A stretch of 64,000 nt of DNA from Actinomycetes bacterium (GCA_021841935.1 JAKCDL010000007.1:1-64000), one strand, 5' to 3'. Shown: positions 26,682 to 36,067, counted from the stretch's first letter. The notes: a model not told the origin generated them from the sequence alone. Numbers and translations are program-made.

Positions 26682-27083
26682 CGTCTAGATGCTATATCGA
26701 CTAACACCGATTCGAAACCCGTTTCCCCTTTTAGGTGGAGTTCGTTCGACTTGATGCTCTTGTTAGAGATTACCTCTGTCGCTCGTTGAATTTTTGCCGA
26801 GAGTTAGATGCTTTTTTGGTGGTAATTTGACCTGTCGTTTAGGCGACGACCTCCAAGAAGATGACGTTAAGTGCGGACGAAAAGCACTCTTTGTAACTGA
26901 GAGATCCGATCTTATCTCGATGCAGCGGTCATATCTCTTTGAAAATTCTGGGGTAGCTATTTACACATATCTGAGATTTCGATCCTCTTTGACAAAAAGA
27001 TAAGAGCCGCTAGGTAAATCTAACGGCTCTTATCTCTAATGAAGCAAGTGATACAGCGATCAAAATTTCACTGCATCGGTGAA
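26682..27083. other. Spacer between the alcohol dehydrogenase and mftF
   Basis: 402 bp. It contains the rho-independent terminator of the dehydrogenase (26998-27035) and, beyond it, about 300 bp that should include the mftF promoter. No gene seen. Confidence 0.5.
26998..27035 (-). terminator. Rho-independent terminator of the alcohol dehydrogenase
   Basis: 16-bp stem with one mismatch (arms begin AGATAAGAGCCG and end CGGCTCTTATCT), 6-base loop. On the minus strand it is followed by TTTTTGTC. It lies about 50 bp after the dehydrogenase stop. Confidence 0.85.
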
Positions 27084-28193
27084 TTAGTCGAAGAGGATTA
27101 GACCTCGAATGTTTTTGCCATCTCGCATGTCGGCATAGCCTTCGTTGATCTGATCGAGGGTATATGTCTTTGTGATGAGATCGTCGAGCTTCAAGATTCC
27201 GTCACGATAGAGATCGAGGAGTCGTGGAATATCGTAGCGAGGGTTAGCCGATCCAAAGATTGATCCTCGTAGTTGCTTTTGGAAGAGGGTCATATCTAGG
27301 AGACTGATCTTGGCGTCGATCTGCATTAGTGGTGAGATCGCTGTCATTACGAGGCGGCCGTTCTTCCCGATCAACCCCATTGCGCTAGCGATCATCTCGC
27401 CTTCACCAACACCAATGGCTATAACCGCGGCATCGGCCATGTTCCCGTCAGAGATATCGAGGACTATTGCTCGAGCCTCATCGATTGAACTTGCGGTATG
27501 CGTTGCACCAAATCTCTTAGCTGCATCTAGCTTCGATGGCGTTGGATCGATTGCAACGATGTAGCGAGCTCCTGCGATACGTCCACCTTGAACGGCATTC
27601 ATTCCAATTCCACCCACGCCGATGACGCAGAGGATATCTCCCGCCTTTACCTCAGCGGTATAGACGGATGATCCATAACCAGTGGTTACGCCACATCCAA
27701 CGAGAGCGGCTTTGTCTAGAGGAATGTCTCCCCGTACCTTTACAACTGAGTTTTCATGTGCGACCACATATGGGGAGAAGGTTCCGAGGCAACACATCGT
27801 CCCAACTCCTTGGCCGCGGGCTGTAATTCTCTGACCGCCGGCTAGTTCGCTACCGGAGAGGATGAGGGCACCGAGTTCGCAAAGATTTTGATGGCCAGTT
27901 GAGCAGGCTCTGCACTTACCACACGAAGGTATGAAGCTAAGAACGACTGGGTCACCCTCCTTTACAGATGTCACCCCTTTGCCAACCGCCTCAATGTAGC
28001 CTGCACCTTCGTGGCCTCCGACGATCGGTAGAGGAGCTGGTAGATCACCAGTTAAAAGGTGTTCGTCGGAGTGGCACATGCCAGATGCCGCTAACTTTAC
28101 CCTAACTTCGCCAGGGAGCGGATCGGCGAGGTCTACCTCTTCGACGCTCCAATGTGACCCTGCTTCCCAAAGTACTGCTGCCTGAGTTTTCAT
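27084..28193 (-). CDS. NDMA-dependent alcohol dehydrogenase (zinc MDR, mycofactocin-linked)
   Basis: 369-residue zinc alcohol dehydrogenase of the Rxyl_3153-like, nitrosodimethylaniline-dependent group. These enzymes hold NAD(H) permanently and pass electrons to mycofactocin. Catalytic zinc ligands are in SGMCHSDEH, GGHEGAGY and VGCGVTTGYGS; structural zinc Cys residues are in CGKCRACSTGHQNLC. The Rossmann motif is GVGGIGMNAVQGG. Two upstream in-frame ATGs exist (28211, 28205), but a GGGGGG site just upstream favours the ATGATG pair at 28196/28193, giving the family N-terminus MKTQAAVLWE. It is followed by a strong terminator, so it is a separate transcription unit. Confidence 0.9.
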   Translation of the reverse strand: MKTQAAVLWEAGSHWSVEEVDLADPLPGEVRVKLAASGMCHSDEHLLTGDLPAPLPIVGGHEGAGYIEAVGKGVTSVKEGDPVVLSFIPSCGKCRACSTGHQNLCELGALILSGSELAGGQRITARGQGVGTMCCLGTFSPYVVAHENSVVKVRGDIPLDKAALVGCGVTTGYGSSVYTAEVKAGDILCVIGVGGIGMNAVQGGRIAGARYIVAIDPTPSKLDAAKRFGATHTASSIDEARAIVLDISDGNMADAAVIAIGVGEGEMIASAMGLIGKNGRLVMTAISPLMQIDAKISLLDMTLFQKQLRGSIFGSANPRYDIPRLLDLYRDGILKLDDLITKTYTLDQINEGYADMRDGKNIRGLILFD

Positions 28194-29073
28194 CATTCCC
28201 CCCATGGACATTGATATCTACGGCGTCTTCGCCGTGTCTGAGAGCCTCTGAGATTGAGTGCTTGCCAAACTTAGCCCGGACGCGATCGCGCGGTGTTGAA
28301 TCACCGTACCTTCATGATGATAGGCACATTATTTCAGTAATTTTGGTCAAAGACGAAAATTACCAAATCTCTGCAGCTAAATCGACCCACAAGGGGCCTT
28401 CAGTGGTCTATCGCCAATCGCATTCAAAGAGGACTTGTAGAAACTCGAACATTTTCGGCGCATGCACGCAACTTCTACTTTTGCCTTATTGCGATCGTTA
28501 TCTCGGTTAATTGATCTAGTGGAGCTGTAACCGAGACCAGGAGTAAGGCTAAGAGAAAGATAGTGGTCGGGATGGGGTTGTTGACCGACGATACGTAACC
28601 TTATGGAGATCTATAAGTAGTGGCTTTTATCCTTTTGCGATTATCTTGTCGGTTTATGCCCCTTTGCCAATAAGAGAAAGATGCAAGTGCACTCCCTTTG
28701 CGATTATCGCTGTTGGTGATAGTTGCGGTGGTTGCTGGGATCTTACAATCGAAGCGTAACTACAATGGGGTTCAATGATGATCGGGAAAGTGAATGACTT
28801 CGATGAGTATGGTTCTCGAAAGTCGTTATCCCACCAGCACACGTCGCTCTTTAGATTGGCTCTAGTTAGATGGACTTTTTGAGCCAATTGATCTTTGTTT
28901 GAGCGATTGAATAAAAACTTTGTTTGAGCGATTGAGTAAGGTTGTCTAAAGAGCTTCCCACACTGGCGCTCCGTAGACCTTTTAAGAGCTACGAGCTACG
29001 AGTTGACTTTGCGATGGCGAGAGTCATGGGATAGCAAGAGTGCTTCTATTTGAAATGTAGAAAGATGGTTTGA
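28194..29073. other. Divergent intergenic region, alcohol dehydrogenase to MetX-like gene
   Basis: About 880 bp. It holds a 25-bp-period direct repeat (28893-28935), two copies of TTTGCGATTATC (near 28636 and 28698) and the promoters of two divergent genes. No coding frame I would defend. Confidence 0.5.
28893..28935. repeat. Two 18-bp direct repeats
   Basis: CTTTGTTTGAGCGATTGA occurs at 28893-28910 and 28918-28935, separated by 7 A/T-rich bases (25-bp period). It lies about 140 bp before the MetX-like start, so it may be a tandem regulator site. Confidence 0.7.
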
Positions 29074-30087
29074 ATGAGCTGGCATGTCGATGAAGGTCGT
29101 TTTCAACTTGGGGACTTTCAAGTTGAGTCGGGAGAGGTAATTCGATCGGCGGAGTTATCGTGGCAGAGCCACGGTACTTTGAACGATGCCCGGGACAACG
29201 TGATCATTTACCCATGTTCGTATATGGCTAACCACGACGCTTTAGCGTGGTTGATCGGCCCCGATAAGGTGCTCGACCCAAGCAAGTACTTCATCGTCGT
29301 CCCTGATATGTTCTCAAATGGCTTCTCGTCTAGCGCAGCCGACGATGACACTTTTCCGCAGCTAGTCACCATGGGGGATAACGTTAGAGCCCAATACCGC
29401 TTGCTCACTGAGTACTTTGGCGTTACCTCCCTGCAGTGCGCATATGGCTTCTCGATGGGGGCAGGACAAGCCTATAACTGGGCCTCGATCTACCCCGACT
29501 TTGTAAAAAGGGCGATCGTGGTGTGTGGAAGCGCTAGAACCTCCGATCACAACAAGGTCTTTCTTTCGGGTCTATTGAGGACACTAGAGGCTGCCCCTGA
29601 GTACATCGGAGGTGGCCACTTCTCCGCCGAGCCCACAAAGACACTGAAGGCTTTTGGCCACATCTATGCCGGTTGGGCTCTAAGCCAAGATTTTTATCGC
29701 GAAGGTCTATATCGAAGCGCCCTCGGTGCACAAGACCTCGATACATTTCTTCAAAGCGATTGGGAAGCGTCGTTCATGGCACATCGGGCGGCCAATCTTT
29801 ACTCTCAAGCTGTAACTTGGTACCACAACGACATAAGTAGGTCACCTTCCTTTGGTGGCGACATAGCTGCAGCTTTACAAGCCATAAAGGCGCGCGTTCT
29901 TTTGATGCCTGGCGAAACCGATCTCTACTTTAGGGTCGCCGACAATGAGGCAGAGTTGCCTTACCTACAGGCGGGTGAGTTGAGGGTAATTCGAAGTATT
30001 TGGGGACATAGAGCAGGTAACCCCGCTGTCAACCAAGCAGATTACTCATTTTTGAAGGCATCGGTTCACGAATGGCTAAACGAGTAG
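29074..30087 (+). CDS. MetX-like alpha/beta hydrolase (homoserine O-acetyltransferase family)
   Basis: 337-residue alpha/beta-hydrolase close to the homoserine O-acetyltransferase/MetX family. The N-terminal FQLGDFQVESGEVI and the strand NVIIYPCSYMANHDALAWLIG are typical, the nucleophile elbow is YGFSMGAGQAYNWA near residue 130, and the acid and base are likely in MPGETDLYF and IWGHRAGNP. True MetX has a GGSMGG elbow, so this is probably a paralogue acting as an esterase or acyltransferase on another substrate. A small terminator follows. Confidence 0.8.
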   Translation: MSWHVDEGRFQLGDFQVESGEVIRSAELSWQSHGTLNDARDNVIIYPCSYMANHDALAWLIGPDKVLDPSKYFIVVPDMFSNGFSSSAADDDTFPQLVTMGDNVRAQYRLLTEYFGVTSLQCAYGFSMGAGQAYNWASIYPDFVKRAIVVCGSARTSDHNKVFLSGLLRTLEAAPEYIGGGHFSAEPTKTLKAFGHIYAGWALSQDFYREGLYRSALGAQDLDTFLQSDWEASFMAHRAANLYSQAVTWYHNDISRSPSFGGDIAAALQAIKARVLLMPGETDLYFRVADNEAELPYLQAGELRVIRSIWGHRAGNPAVNQADYSFLKASVHEWLNE

Positions 30088-30161
30088 CACGATAAGGACG
30101 GACATTACTTCGTGAATGATCCCTTCGCTATGAGATTGAAGTACCAGGTGCCGACTGGTAT

Positions 30162-30180
30162 AAGGAGGAGCCTCCTTTTT
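30162..30180 (+). terminator. Short terminator after the MetX-like gene
   Basis: Arms AAGGAG and CTCCTT with a 4-base loop, continuing into TTT, 75 bp after the stop. The stem is short, so efficiency is uncertain. Confidence 0.5.
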
Positions 30181-30290
30181 AGATCTGCCTTGGGGATCAA
30201 TTGCAAGGGGGAGATTAGGCGACGAGTGATGTATCTCTCGGGGGTTGAGTTGGCCTTGGCGTAAGTGGATAGTTGGAAGGTGAATTTAAA

Positions 30291-31727
30291 GTGACGGCTA
30301 GTTCAGTTTCGTTGTTAGATCTAAGTCGTAAACGCAGGATAGGTATTCTGCTCATATGCTGCATGAGTCTCTTTATCGTTGGCCTCGACAACACAATCGT
30401 AAATGTTGCGCTCCCATCGATCGGTCGAGCCTTTCACGCCTCGTTATCGGGCCTCCAGTGGATTGTGGACGCCTATACGCTGATTCTTGCGAGCTTTTTA
30501 ATGCTCTCGGGATCAACGGCTGATCGCGTTGGACGTCGACGAACCTTTCAAAGTGGGTTACTCCTCTTCTCGCTAGGATCACTTGCCTGCTCATTGAGTC
30601 CAAACCTAGGTTCCTTAGTTGGCTTTAGGATGCTACAAGCAATTGGGGGCTCAATGCTAAATCCAGTAGCGCTTTCGATCATAACCAATACCTTCACAGA
30701 GCCAAAGGAACGCGCTCAGGCTATCGGCGTTTGGGGGGCCGTGGTCGGTGTTAGTATGGCACTTGGCCCAATCGTTGGAGGGGCACTCGTTACCTCTGTT
30801 GGCTGGGAATCGATCTTTTGGATAAACGTTCCGATTGGAGTCGCTGCGCTACTTCTTGCTGGGAGATTCATTCCAGAGTCAAAGGCAGCTCACGCTCGTA
30901 GGGTCGATCCATTCGGACAGGTCCTAATCGTTATCTTCCTTGGGACACTTACCTATGGCATCATTGAGGGACCAGGAAGTGGTTGGACGTCGCCCTCCGA
31001 GCTATTGATCTTTGCCATTTCGGTTGTTAGCCTCGTCGTGCTTGTATTCGCTGAGCTACATCGCAATGAACCGCTTATCGACCTTAGATTTTTTCGAAGC
31101 ATACCCTTTACAGGTGCAACGTTAGTCGCTATCGGAGCCTTTGTATCTTTGAGTGGGTTTCTATTTCTAAATACCCTTTATCTTCAAAATGTTCGCGGCT
31201 TGACTCCACTAGGAGCCGGAATCGATACGCTTCCAATGGCATCCATGTCTATAGTTTGTTCACCTCTATCGGGTCGCTTGGTGGGCACCTTAGGTCCACG
31301 AGTCTCACTTATAATCGGGGGAGTAGGACTTGGAGTTGGAGCACTTTTATTGGTGACCCTTACAGCTACGACACCCTTTGCGTTTTTATTTTTAGCCTAT
31401 GTCGTCTTCGGAGTAGGCTTTGGATTTATCAATGCACCTATTACCAACACAGCGGTTTCAGGGATGCCAAGAGCTCAAGCCGGTGTAGCCGCTGCCGTTG
31501 CCTCGACTAGTAGGCAGGTGGGTCAATCACTTGGAGTTGCTATCGTAGGAGCACTAGCGGCTGTAGGTAGTGGCACTTACTTGGGGAGAGGCTTTACATC
31601 GTCGACCCACTCAAGTTGGCTGGTTATGGTCGTGATCGGTATCGTAATTGTGACCATTGGATTTGCCACAACAACTCCATGGGCAAAACAAAGTGCACAA
31701 CGCACCGCTGAGAGATTTGGTCGATAG
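30291..31727 (+). CDS. MFS drug/metabolite exporter, DHA2 (EmrB/QacA) type
   Basis: About 478 residues with 14 predicted hydrophobic segments. The family motifs are DNTIVNVALPSIGRAF in TM1, LQWIVDAYTL, GSTADRVGRRRTF after TM2 (motif A), and GGALVTSVGWESIFWINVPIG (motif C region). It would export drugs, dyes or metabolites using the proton gradient. TTG 30273 opens the frame, but GTG 30291 has AAGGTGA at 7 bases and is preferred. It has no linked regulator; a second MFS gene follows 0.3 kb downstream. Confidence 0.9.
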   Translation: MTASSVSLLDLSRKRRIGILLICCMSLFIVGLDNTIVNVALPSIGRAFHASLSGLQWIVDAYTLILASFLMLSGSTADRVGRRRTFQSGLLLFSLGSLACSLSPNLGSLVGFRMLQAIGGSMLNPVALSIITNTFTEPKERAQAIGVWGAVVGVSMALGPIVGGALVTSVGWESIFWINVPIGVAALLLAGRFIPESKAAHARRVDPFGQVLIVIFLGTLTYGIIEGPGSGWTSPSELLIFAISVVSLVVLVFAELHRNEPLIDLRFFRSIPFTGATLVAIGAFVSLSGFLFLNTLYLQNVRGLTPLGAGIDTLPMASMSIVCSPLSGRLVGTLGPRVSLIIGGVGLGVGALLLVTLTATTPFAFLFLAYVVFGVGFGFINAPITNTAVSGMPRAQAGVAAAVASTSRQVGQSLGVAIVGALAAVGSGTYLGRGFTSSTHSSWLVMVVIGIVIVTIGFATTTPWAKQSAQRTAERFGR

Positions 31728-32040
31728 CTCATCGAGTTAGCTGAGTGATCCAATCTGCTTCAATCGACCAAGGCTATAAACCATGGAACAGTCGATCTGA
31801 TTACTTTGGACCATCGCGCAAATAGACGATTCAACTAAGGTCTTTAACGGCGCCCTTGCACTCTTCGATAACATAGGTTGCGCCATAACCGTTGTCGAGA
31901 TCGGCCTCTATTTGCTTTTGGCTGCCGACGGCAACTACGGCTTATGACTCTCTTTGCCTTGGCGCTGAAGGGGCAAAGACAAAGAGAGTCATGATGCAAC
32001 CGTAAAGGTAGTTTTGTGTAAAGGTTGGCCCCAAAGTTAG
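31728..32040. other. Spacer between two MFS genes
   Basis: 313 bp holding a perfect 13-bp inverted repeat (31944-31992) close to the second gene. No gene seen. Confidence 0.5.
31944..31992. promoter_or_regulatory. Perfect 13-bp inverted repeat before the second MFS gene
   Basis: Arms ATGACTCTCTTTG and CAAAGAGAGTCAT around 23 bases that themselves can pair. No T-run follows on either strand, so it is not a simple terminator. It ends 48 bp before the ATG, which suits an operator or leader RNA structure. Confidence 0.55.
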
Positions 32041-33276
32041 ATGACTCAGCTACGAGATGAATCCAAGCTTTCAAAGATTTTGAAGATAGAAAGGCCAGCC
32101 CAGAGGCTTCTAGCAAGTTCAGGGCTTGTTCTTGGCGGTTATGCAACTTCAACGATATTCGTCTCGCTCTTCTTTTACGTTGCAAGTGGCAGTGTCTATG
32201 AGATGGCACTGTACGGTTTGGGGCGTTACGTAGCTTTAGTAGTAGTTTCGATGGTAGTTGTAAGGGCCTTCCCTCAGATTTCTCCTCGTCAACTCTTCAG
32301 ATTCGGCATTATTCTCACCGCCTTGTTCTACTTGGCGCTGATTCTGCTTCGCACTAATGCCGTCTCCCTGGTACTTCCCCTTGGGCTCTTCAATGGATCG
32401 GCAGCTGCCATCTACTGGTTTGGAAATAACACCCTTGCATACGACGTCTTAGAGCCAAGCGAGAGGGGTCACTACTACGGTGTCAGCTTTGCGATGCTGA
32501 GTTTTCTAAACGTTGTTATGCCTCTAGTTGGTGGCTATGTTATCTCGAGGGTTGGCGGAGAGATCGGTTACGTCGCAGTTTTTGCCATCGCCACCGCCTC
32601 GTTCTCGTTGGCTTGGTTTTCTTCGAGGAGATTAAAGTCGGGAAGTGGTATCGGAGCTGTTTCGATGCGCCACGCCATGATCATTCCTCCTAGGCGCAAA
32701 GGGTGGAGCCTTGTTTGGAGCGCTATCGCACTCCATGGCTTCAAGCAGGGCGGTGCAGACCTTGGAATGATTGTCCTAGTTGAAGTGGCGACTCATAGCT
32801 CTAGTGCCCAGGGGGTTTTTGTCTCTGCGGCGTCTTTGGCTGGTGTTATCAGTTCTGTCGTAGCAGGGCGACTACCTAGGAGATATAAAGGGGCGACTAT
32901 GTGGGCCGGGTCGATCGCCTATGGCGCAGCGCTCATCCTACTTCTCTTTGGTTCTAACTTTTCGATACTTCTTACCTATGGATTGATCACAGGATTTGCA
33001 TATCCTGGATTGATGGTACCGCTGTCGAGCGTAGTGCTCGATGTCATGGATAGCGATCCTTCGGTAAACACCCTGAGGGGGGAGTACGTTCTATCGCGGG
33101 AGATATCGACCAACTTTGGTCGAATCGTAGCGATCATTACCCTTATGCTTTTGATCAAAGTCCTCTCGATCGTTGACTCGATCATCCTCATCCTTGCACT
33201 TGCGGCCATCTTCCAACTTTTGGCTGCATATCTTGGGCAACGTGCTTCGAGCAGGTACGGTAGAGCTACTATCTGA
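32041..33276 (+). CDS. MFS transporter (12 segments)
   Basis: 411-residue polytopic membrane protein with about 12 hydrophobic segments and MFS-type layout, including a basic cytoplasmic loop near residue 220 (MIIPPRRKGW). The N-terminal half has FYVASGSVYEMALYGLGRYV and IYWFGNNTLAYDVLEPSERG. It differs from the DHA2 protein upstream and resembles the broad YfcJ/arabinose-efflux-like group without a clear substrate. It starts at ATG 32041; no strong ribosome binding site is visible. It converges with arfB. Confidence 0.75.
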   Translation: MTQLRDESKLSKILKIERPAQRLLASSGLVLGGYATSTIFVSLFFYVASGSVYEMALYGLGRYVALVVVSMVVVRAFPQISPRQLFRFGIILTALFYLALILLRTNAVSLVLPLGLFNGSAAAIYWFGNNTLAYDVLEPSERGHYYGVSFAMLSFLNVVMPLVGGYVISRVGGEIGYVAVFAIATASFSLAWFSSRRLKSGSGIGAVSMRHAMIIPPRRKGWSLVWSAIALHGFKQGGADLGMIVLVEVATHSSSAQGVFVSAASLAGVISSVVAGRLPRRYKGATMWAGSIAYGAALILLLFGSNFSILLTYGLITGFAYPGLMVPLSSVVLDVMDSDPSVNTLRGEYVLSREISTNFGRIVAIITLMLLIKVLSIVDSIILILALAAIFQLLAAYLGQRASSRYGRATI

Positions 33277-33304
33277 TCGTTAGGTGCAGTCGTTCGATTT
33301 GGTG

Positions 33305-33324
33305 AAGGTGCAAGTCGCACTTTT
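33305..33324 (+). terminator. Weak terminator after the second MFS gene
   Basis: Seven-pair stem (AAGGTGC with GCACTTT, one G-T pair), 5-base loop, leading into TTTT. It lies in the convergent MFS-arfB spacer. Confidence 0.4.
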
Positions 33325-33452
33325 CCCCGGGGAATCTGCACTGCTTCTTTGAGCTTAGTCAAGGTAGCAGATAGGTACCCCGCGGCTGCTCCGTTACACC
33401 TTGGTAGGTTCATCTGAGGTAGAAGACCTTTGAGCAGCAACTTTGAATTGAC

Positions 33453-33848
33453 CTACTCGTCTTTAGGTAGCCGCCGTTCAGCCTTTTGAAGAGACTCTTT
33501 CTTCTTGCTATCTAAACGTCGCCTCTTTGAAGCTGGCGTTGGCTTCGTTGGGTGACGTCGCCTCTGGATCTTTGTCGCCTTTTCGAGCTTTTCTTTGAGT
33601 AAGTGTCGTGCAATTTGTCTATTTTGCAACTGCGATCGTTGGGTAGAGACAGTTATCCGTAGTTCGTTCCCGTAGCGTTCGACGATTCTTTCAAGGTAGA
33701 TCTGAGGCCCTCGAAGTTGGCGTAGATCACAAATGAGCTCTACCTTTGTGTCGGCCTTATTTACACTTTGACCGCCCGGCCCTGAACTTCTTGAAAAGCG
33801 CCAAGTAAGTGCTGTCTCTGGAATCTCTAAGTTAATTTTGGAGTCCAA
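33453..33848 (-). CDS. arfB: Ribosome-rescue peptidyl-tRNA hydrolase ArfB (YaeJ)
   Basis: 131-residue class I release-factor-like protein. ArfB frees stalled ribosomes by hydrolysing peptidyl-tRNA without a stop codon. The catalytic GGQ lies in SRSSGPGGQSVNKADTKVE near residue 26, and the Lys/Arg-rich C-terminal tail, which in ArfB enters the empty mRNA channel, is obvious (KIQRRRHPTKPTPASKRRR). The codon-recognition domain of RF1/RF2 is absent, as expected. The start is TTG 33848. Confidence 0.9.
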   Translation of the reverse strand: MDSKINLEIPETALTWRFSRSSGPGGQSVNKADTKVELICDLRQLRGPQIYLERIVERYGNELRITVSTQRSQLQNRQIARHLLKEKLEKATKIQRRRHPTKPTPASKRRRLDSKKKESLQKAERRLPKDE

Positions 33849-33977
33849 TGGTGGATCCCGCGATAGCGGGGTAGCGAAGCTCTGTCAATTTCCCATCCTT
33901 ATTATGGTTCAAAGAGTATGGTCCAAAGAGGTCTAGGGGTCTAAGGTCGTTCCAAGTTGGCAAGGAAGCCAGCTAGA

Positions 33978-34595
33978 TCAGTCGATTATCCCAAGGTCTC
34001 TCAGTACCTTTTTGCATCCTTCAACTCCATTTACTTGAAAGGCAGAGATTTCAGCTTCGATGGCTGCATCGACGTTTATCTGGTTGTCGTCTAGGAAGAT
34101 GATCTCATTCGGGGAGCGTCCAGAGACAGTTGAAAGGTACTCAAAGATCTCTCGATCGGGCTTTAGCATTCCGACTTGAAATGATAGGACTGGATAGTCA
34201 AAAAGGGCTACAAAGTCCCAATGGGAGATTGTATTTATCCAATGAGGTTCATTGGTATTGCTCATACATCCTATCTCTACCCTTTGTTTTACCTCTTGAA
34301 GTAGTTCCAAGGCACCCTCCATCGGTCCATTTACCCAAGTGAGAAATTCAGCCTTGAACTCCTGGGGCGTGATCGAGAAGTCCCACTCTTTGGCGATGTC
34401 AACTACGAATCTATCGAGCGTGCTACGACCAGATTCGAATTCTCGAACGCTAGGCGACGATAACCACCTTCGCCAAAGTTCGGCGTCGTCTTTGAGATTA
34501 GAGATCTGGTGAAGGTTGCCGATGCCTCCGAAGTCACCAAGGACTCCACCGAGGTCAAAAAAGACTATCCGACTATCATTTGCTGACTCGTTCAC
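33978..34595 (-). CDS. HAD-superfamily hydrolase (subfamily IA)
   Basis: 205-residue HAD phosphatase-like protein. Motif I is VFFDLGGVLGD with the nucleophile Asp (the second motif-I Asp is Gly, common in the DLGGVL group), motif II is GCMSNTNEP, and motifs III/IV are KPDREIFEYL and IIFLDDNQINVDAA. The helical cap sits between motifs I and II. Proteins of this type dephosphorylate sugar phosphates or nucleotides; the substrate is not visible. The start is GTG 34595. Confidence 0.85.
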   Translation of the reverse strand: MNESANDSRIVFFDLGGVLGDFGGIGNLHQISNLKDDAELWRRWLSSPSVREFESGRSTLDRFVVDIAKEWDFSITPQEFKAEFLTWVNGPMEGALELLQEVKQRVEIGCMSNTNEPHWINTISHWDFVALFDYPVLSFQVGMLKPDREIFEYLSTVSGRSPNEIIFLDDNQINVDAAIEAEISAFQVNGVEGCKKVLRDLGIID

Positions 34596-34706
34596 AAAGA
34601 CAGTTTATGTCTGGAACTATTTCAAAGCGCGGTATCAACGCATCGAAGAGGTTGGTGGAAAGTTACTAGCTATAGGCGTAGAACCTTCCACGATTTGGGC
34701 CTTTTC

Positions 34707-35639
34707 TTAGGGCCGTCCTCCGTGAGGAACTTCGACTTGAGTTCTAAGGAGTACAGCCTCATCGGCGAGGAGGCGACTTGCTTCAATAAAGTCGGGTGCT
34801 GCGCAAGCTAACAGAGTTCTTCCATCGGAACCTCCGAGCATGCATGCGAAGAATCCAAGTCCATCGGGTGCCTTTAACTCTTCTATTATGTGGCCACCTT
34901 CGGCTAGATGAAGAAGCCGATTTCCAAGGGCATCTGCCACCCATAAATTTCCATCGGCGTCCATGCAGCACCCATCTGGCGCGAAGGTGATCTGGGGCAG
35001 CACCTCGGTGAAAGCTCCGAGGGTGGGTGTTGGTGCAAGTTGGGCAAATATTCGCCTGTTTATGAGTGTTCCGTCGTCGGCGATGTCAAAGGCGCTGTAT
35101 CGGCACCCTAAAGTCTCCCCGACGATCAGAGATCTCTCGTCATTGGTAATCACCATCCCATTTGGAAAGAGCATATCTTGGGCTACAACGCAAGTTTCAC
35201 CATCTGGCCGCACCAAGACGAGGTTGGTAGAAGATGGGTCTTGAAAGCTCATCAAGTCAAAGCCAAAGTCACCCACCCATGCATTTCCCTTACTATCAAC
35301 CACTAGGTCGTTCAAAGGGCCACCGCAGTAGCTGCTAAGGTCGGCGTGGACGCTTACCTCTCCATCTGGCCCTTTGCGTAGTAAGAGGTGGTCTTTCATC
35401 GAGACCGTGAGCATCGATCCATCTGGTAGCCATCCGATTCCACTTGGTTGGCCCGCTACGGCTAACTCAACTTGTGAAACTCCGGCTTCGGTGATCGAGA
35501 TCACCTCGTGGTGGTAGAAGTCAGAGACGAACCATCGTCCGTCATGCCACCGTGGTGACTCAAAGAAGCCTCCGCCGCTGTGGAGGGTCTCGAATTGACG
35601 ATTAGACAAAGCTGCTCCTCTCATGAAGGAAATCTTCAA
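34707..35639 (-). CDS. SMP-30/gluconolactonase/LRE-family protein
   Basis: Six-bladed beta-propeller of the SMP-30/lactonase family, which hydrolyses sugar lactones with one divalent metal. Repeated blades are visible: FESPRWHDGRWFVSDF (metal Glu), QPSGIGWLPDGSML, GPLNDLVVDSKGNAWVGDFG (metal Asn), LFPNGMVITNDERSL and GCCMDADGNLWVADALGN (metal Asp). The frame is open from 35687, but TTG 35639 follows TCGGAG and starts just before the family homology, so I prefer it; ATG 35624 is also possible. Confidence 0.82.
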   Translation of the reverse strand: MKISFMRGAALSNRQFETLHSGGGFFESPRWHDGRWFVSDFYHHEVISITEAGVSQVELAVAGQPSGIGWLPDGSMLTVSMKDHLLLRKGPDGEVSVHADLSSYCGGPLNDLVVDSKGNAWVGDFGFDLMSFQDPSSTNLVLVRPDGETCVVAQDMLFPNGMVITNDERSLIVGETLGCRYSAFDIADDGTLINRRIFAQLAPTPTLGAFTEVLPQITFAPDGCCMDADGNLWVADALGNRLLHLAEGGHIIEELKAPDGLGFFACMLGGSDGRTLLACAAPDFIEASRLLADEAVLLRTQVEVPHGGRP

Positions 35640-36067
35640 ATGAAACTTCTCCGATCCTACACCAGCCTCCGCGGCACAATCGTGCAAAAGCGTTGCTTTG
35701 GCCTCTCATAGGATTGATAGGTTTTTGACTTGTACCTTTTGGTCAAGGTTTTTATTGAAGCTAGATCAAGGCAGATCGCGTCGATTTGCCGGTGAAACAC
35801 ACCGTAGATACCACTTGCCATTGGGGGGTCGGCGATTCAACTTGAGGGTTTATTTTTATCCCAATTTAACGAGTTGGATTACTCGGATTGAATTTTCTGT
35901 CGGTCCTCGACGGCAGCTAAGCCCTCCTTTGAGCCGAAGTAAGTGTGAGTTGGAATCAGTTTTGGTTTGCAAAGGATACCTTTGGCCACCCTCGGTTAGA
36001 GTCTGAGCCTCTGCAATTGAATTCCAAGTGGCAGATCGTTCCTTGGAGTGTTACATTTACCGATGTG
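35640..36067. other. Intergenic region, SMP-30 gene to glcD-like gene
   Basis: Roughly 430 bp between divergent genes. An upstream extension of the glcD-like frame (from 35945) lacks family homology. I see no clear repeats or hairpins. Confidence 0.35.

Noticed and set aside
31844-32209. 121-codon minus-strand frame across the second MFS gene start
   Set aside because: Arg-rich shadow of the plus-strand gene and of the inverted repeat.
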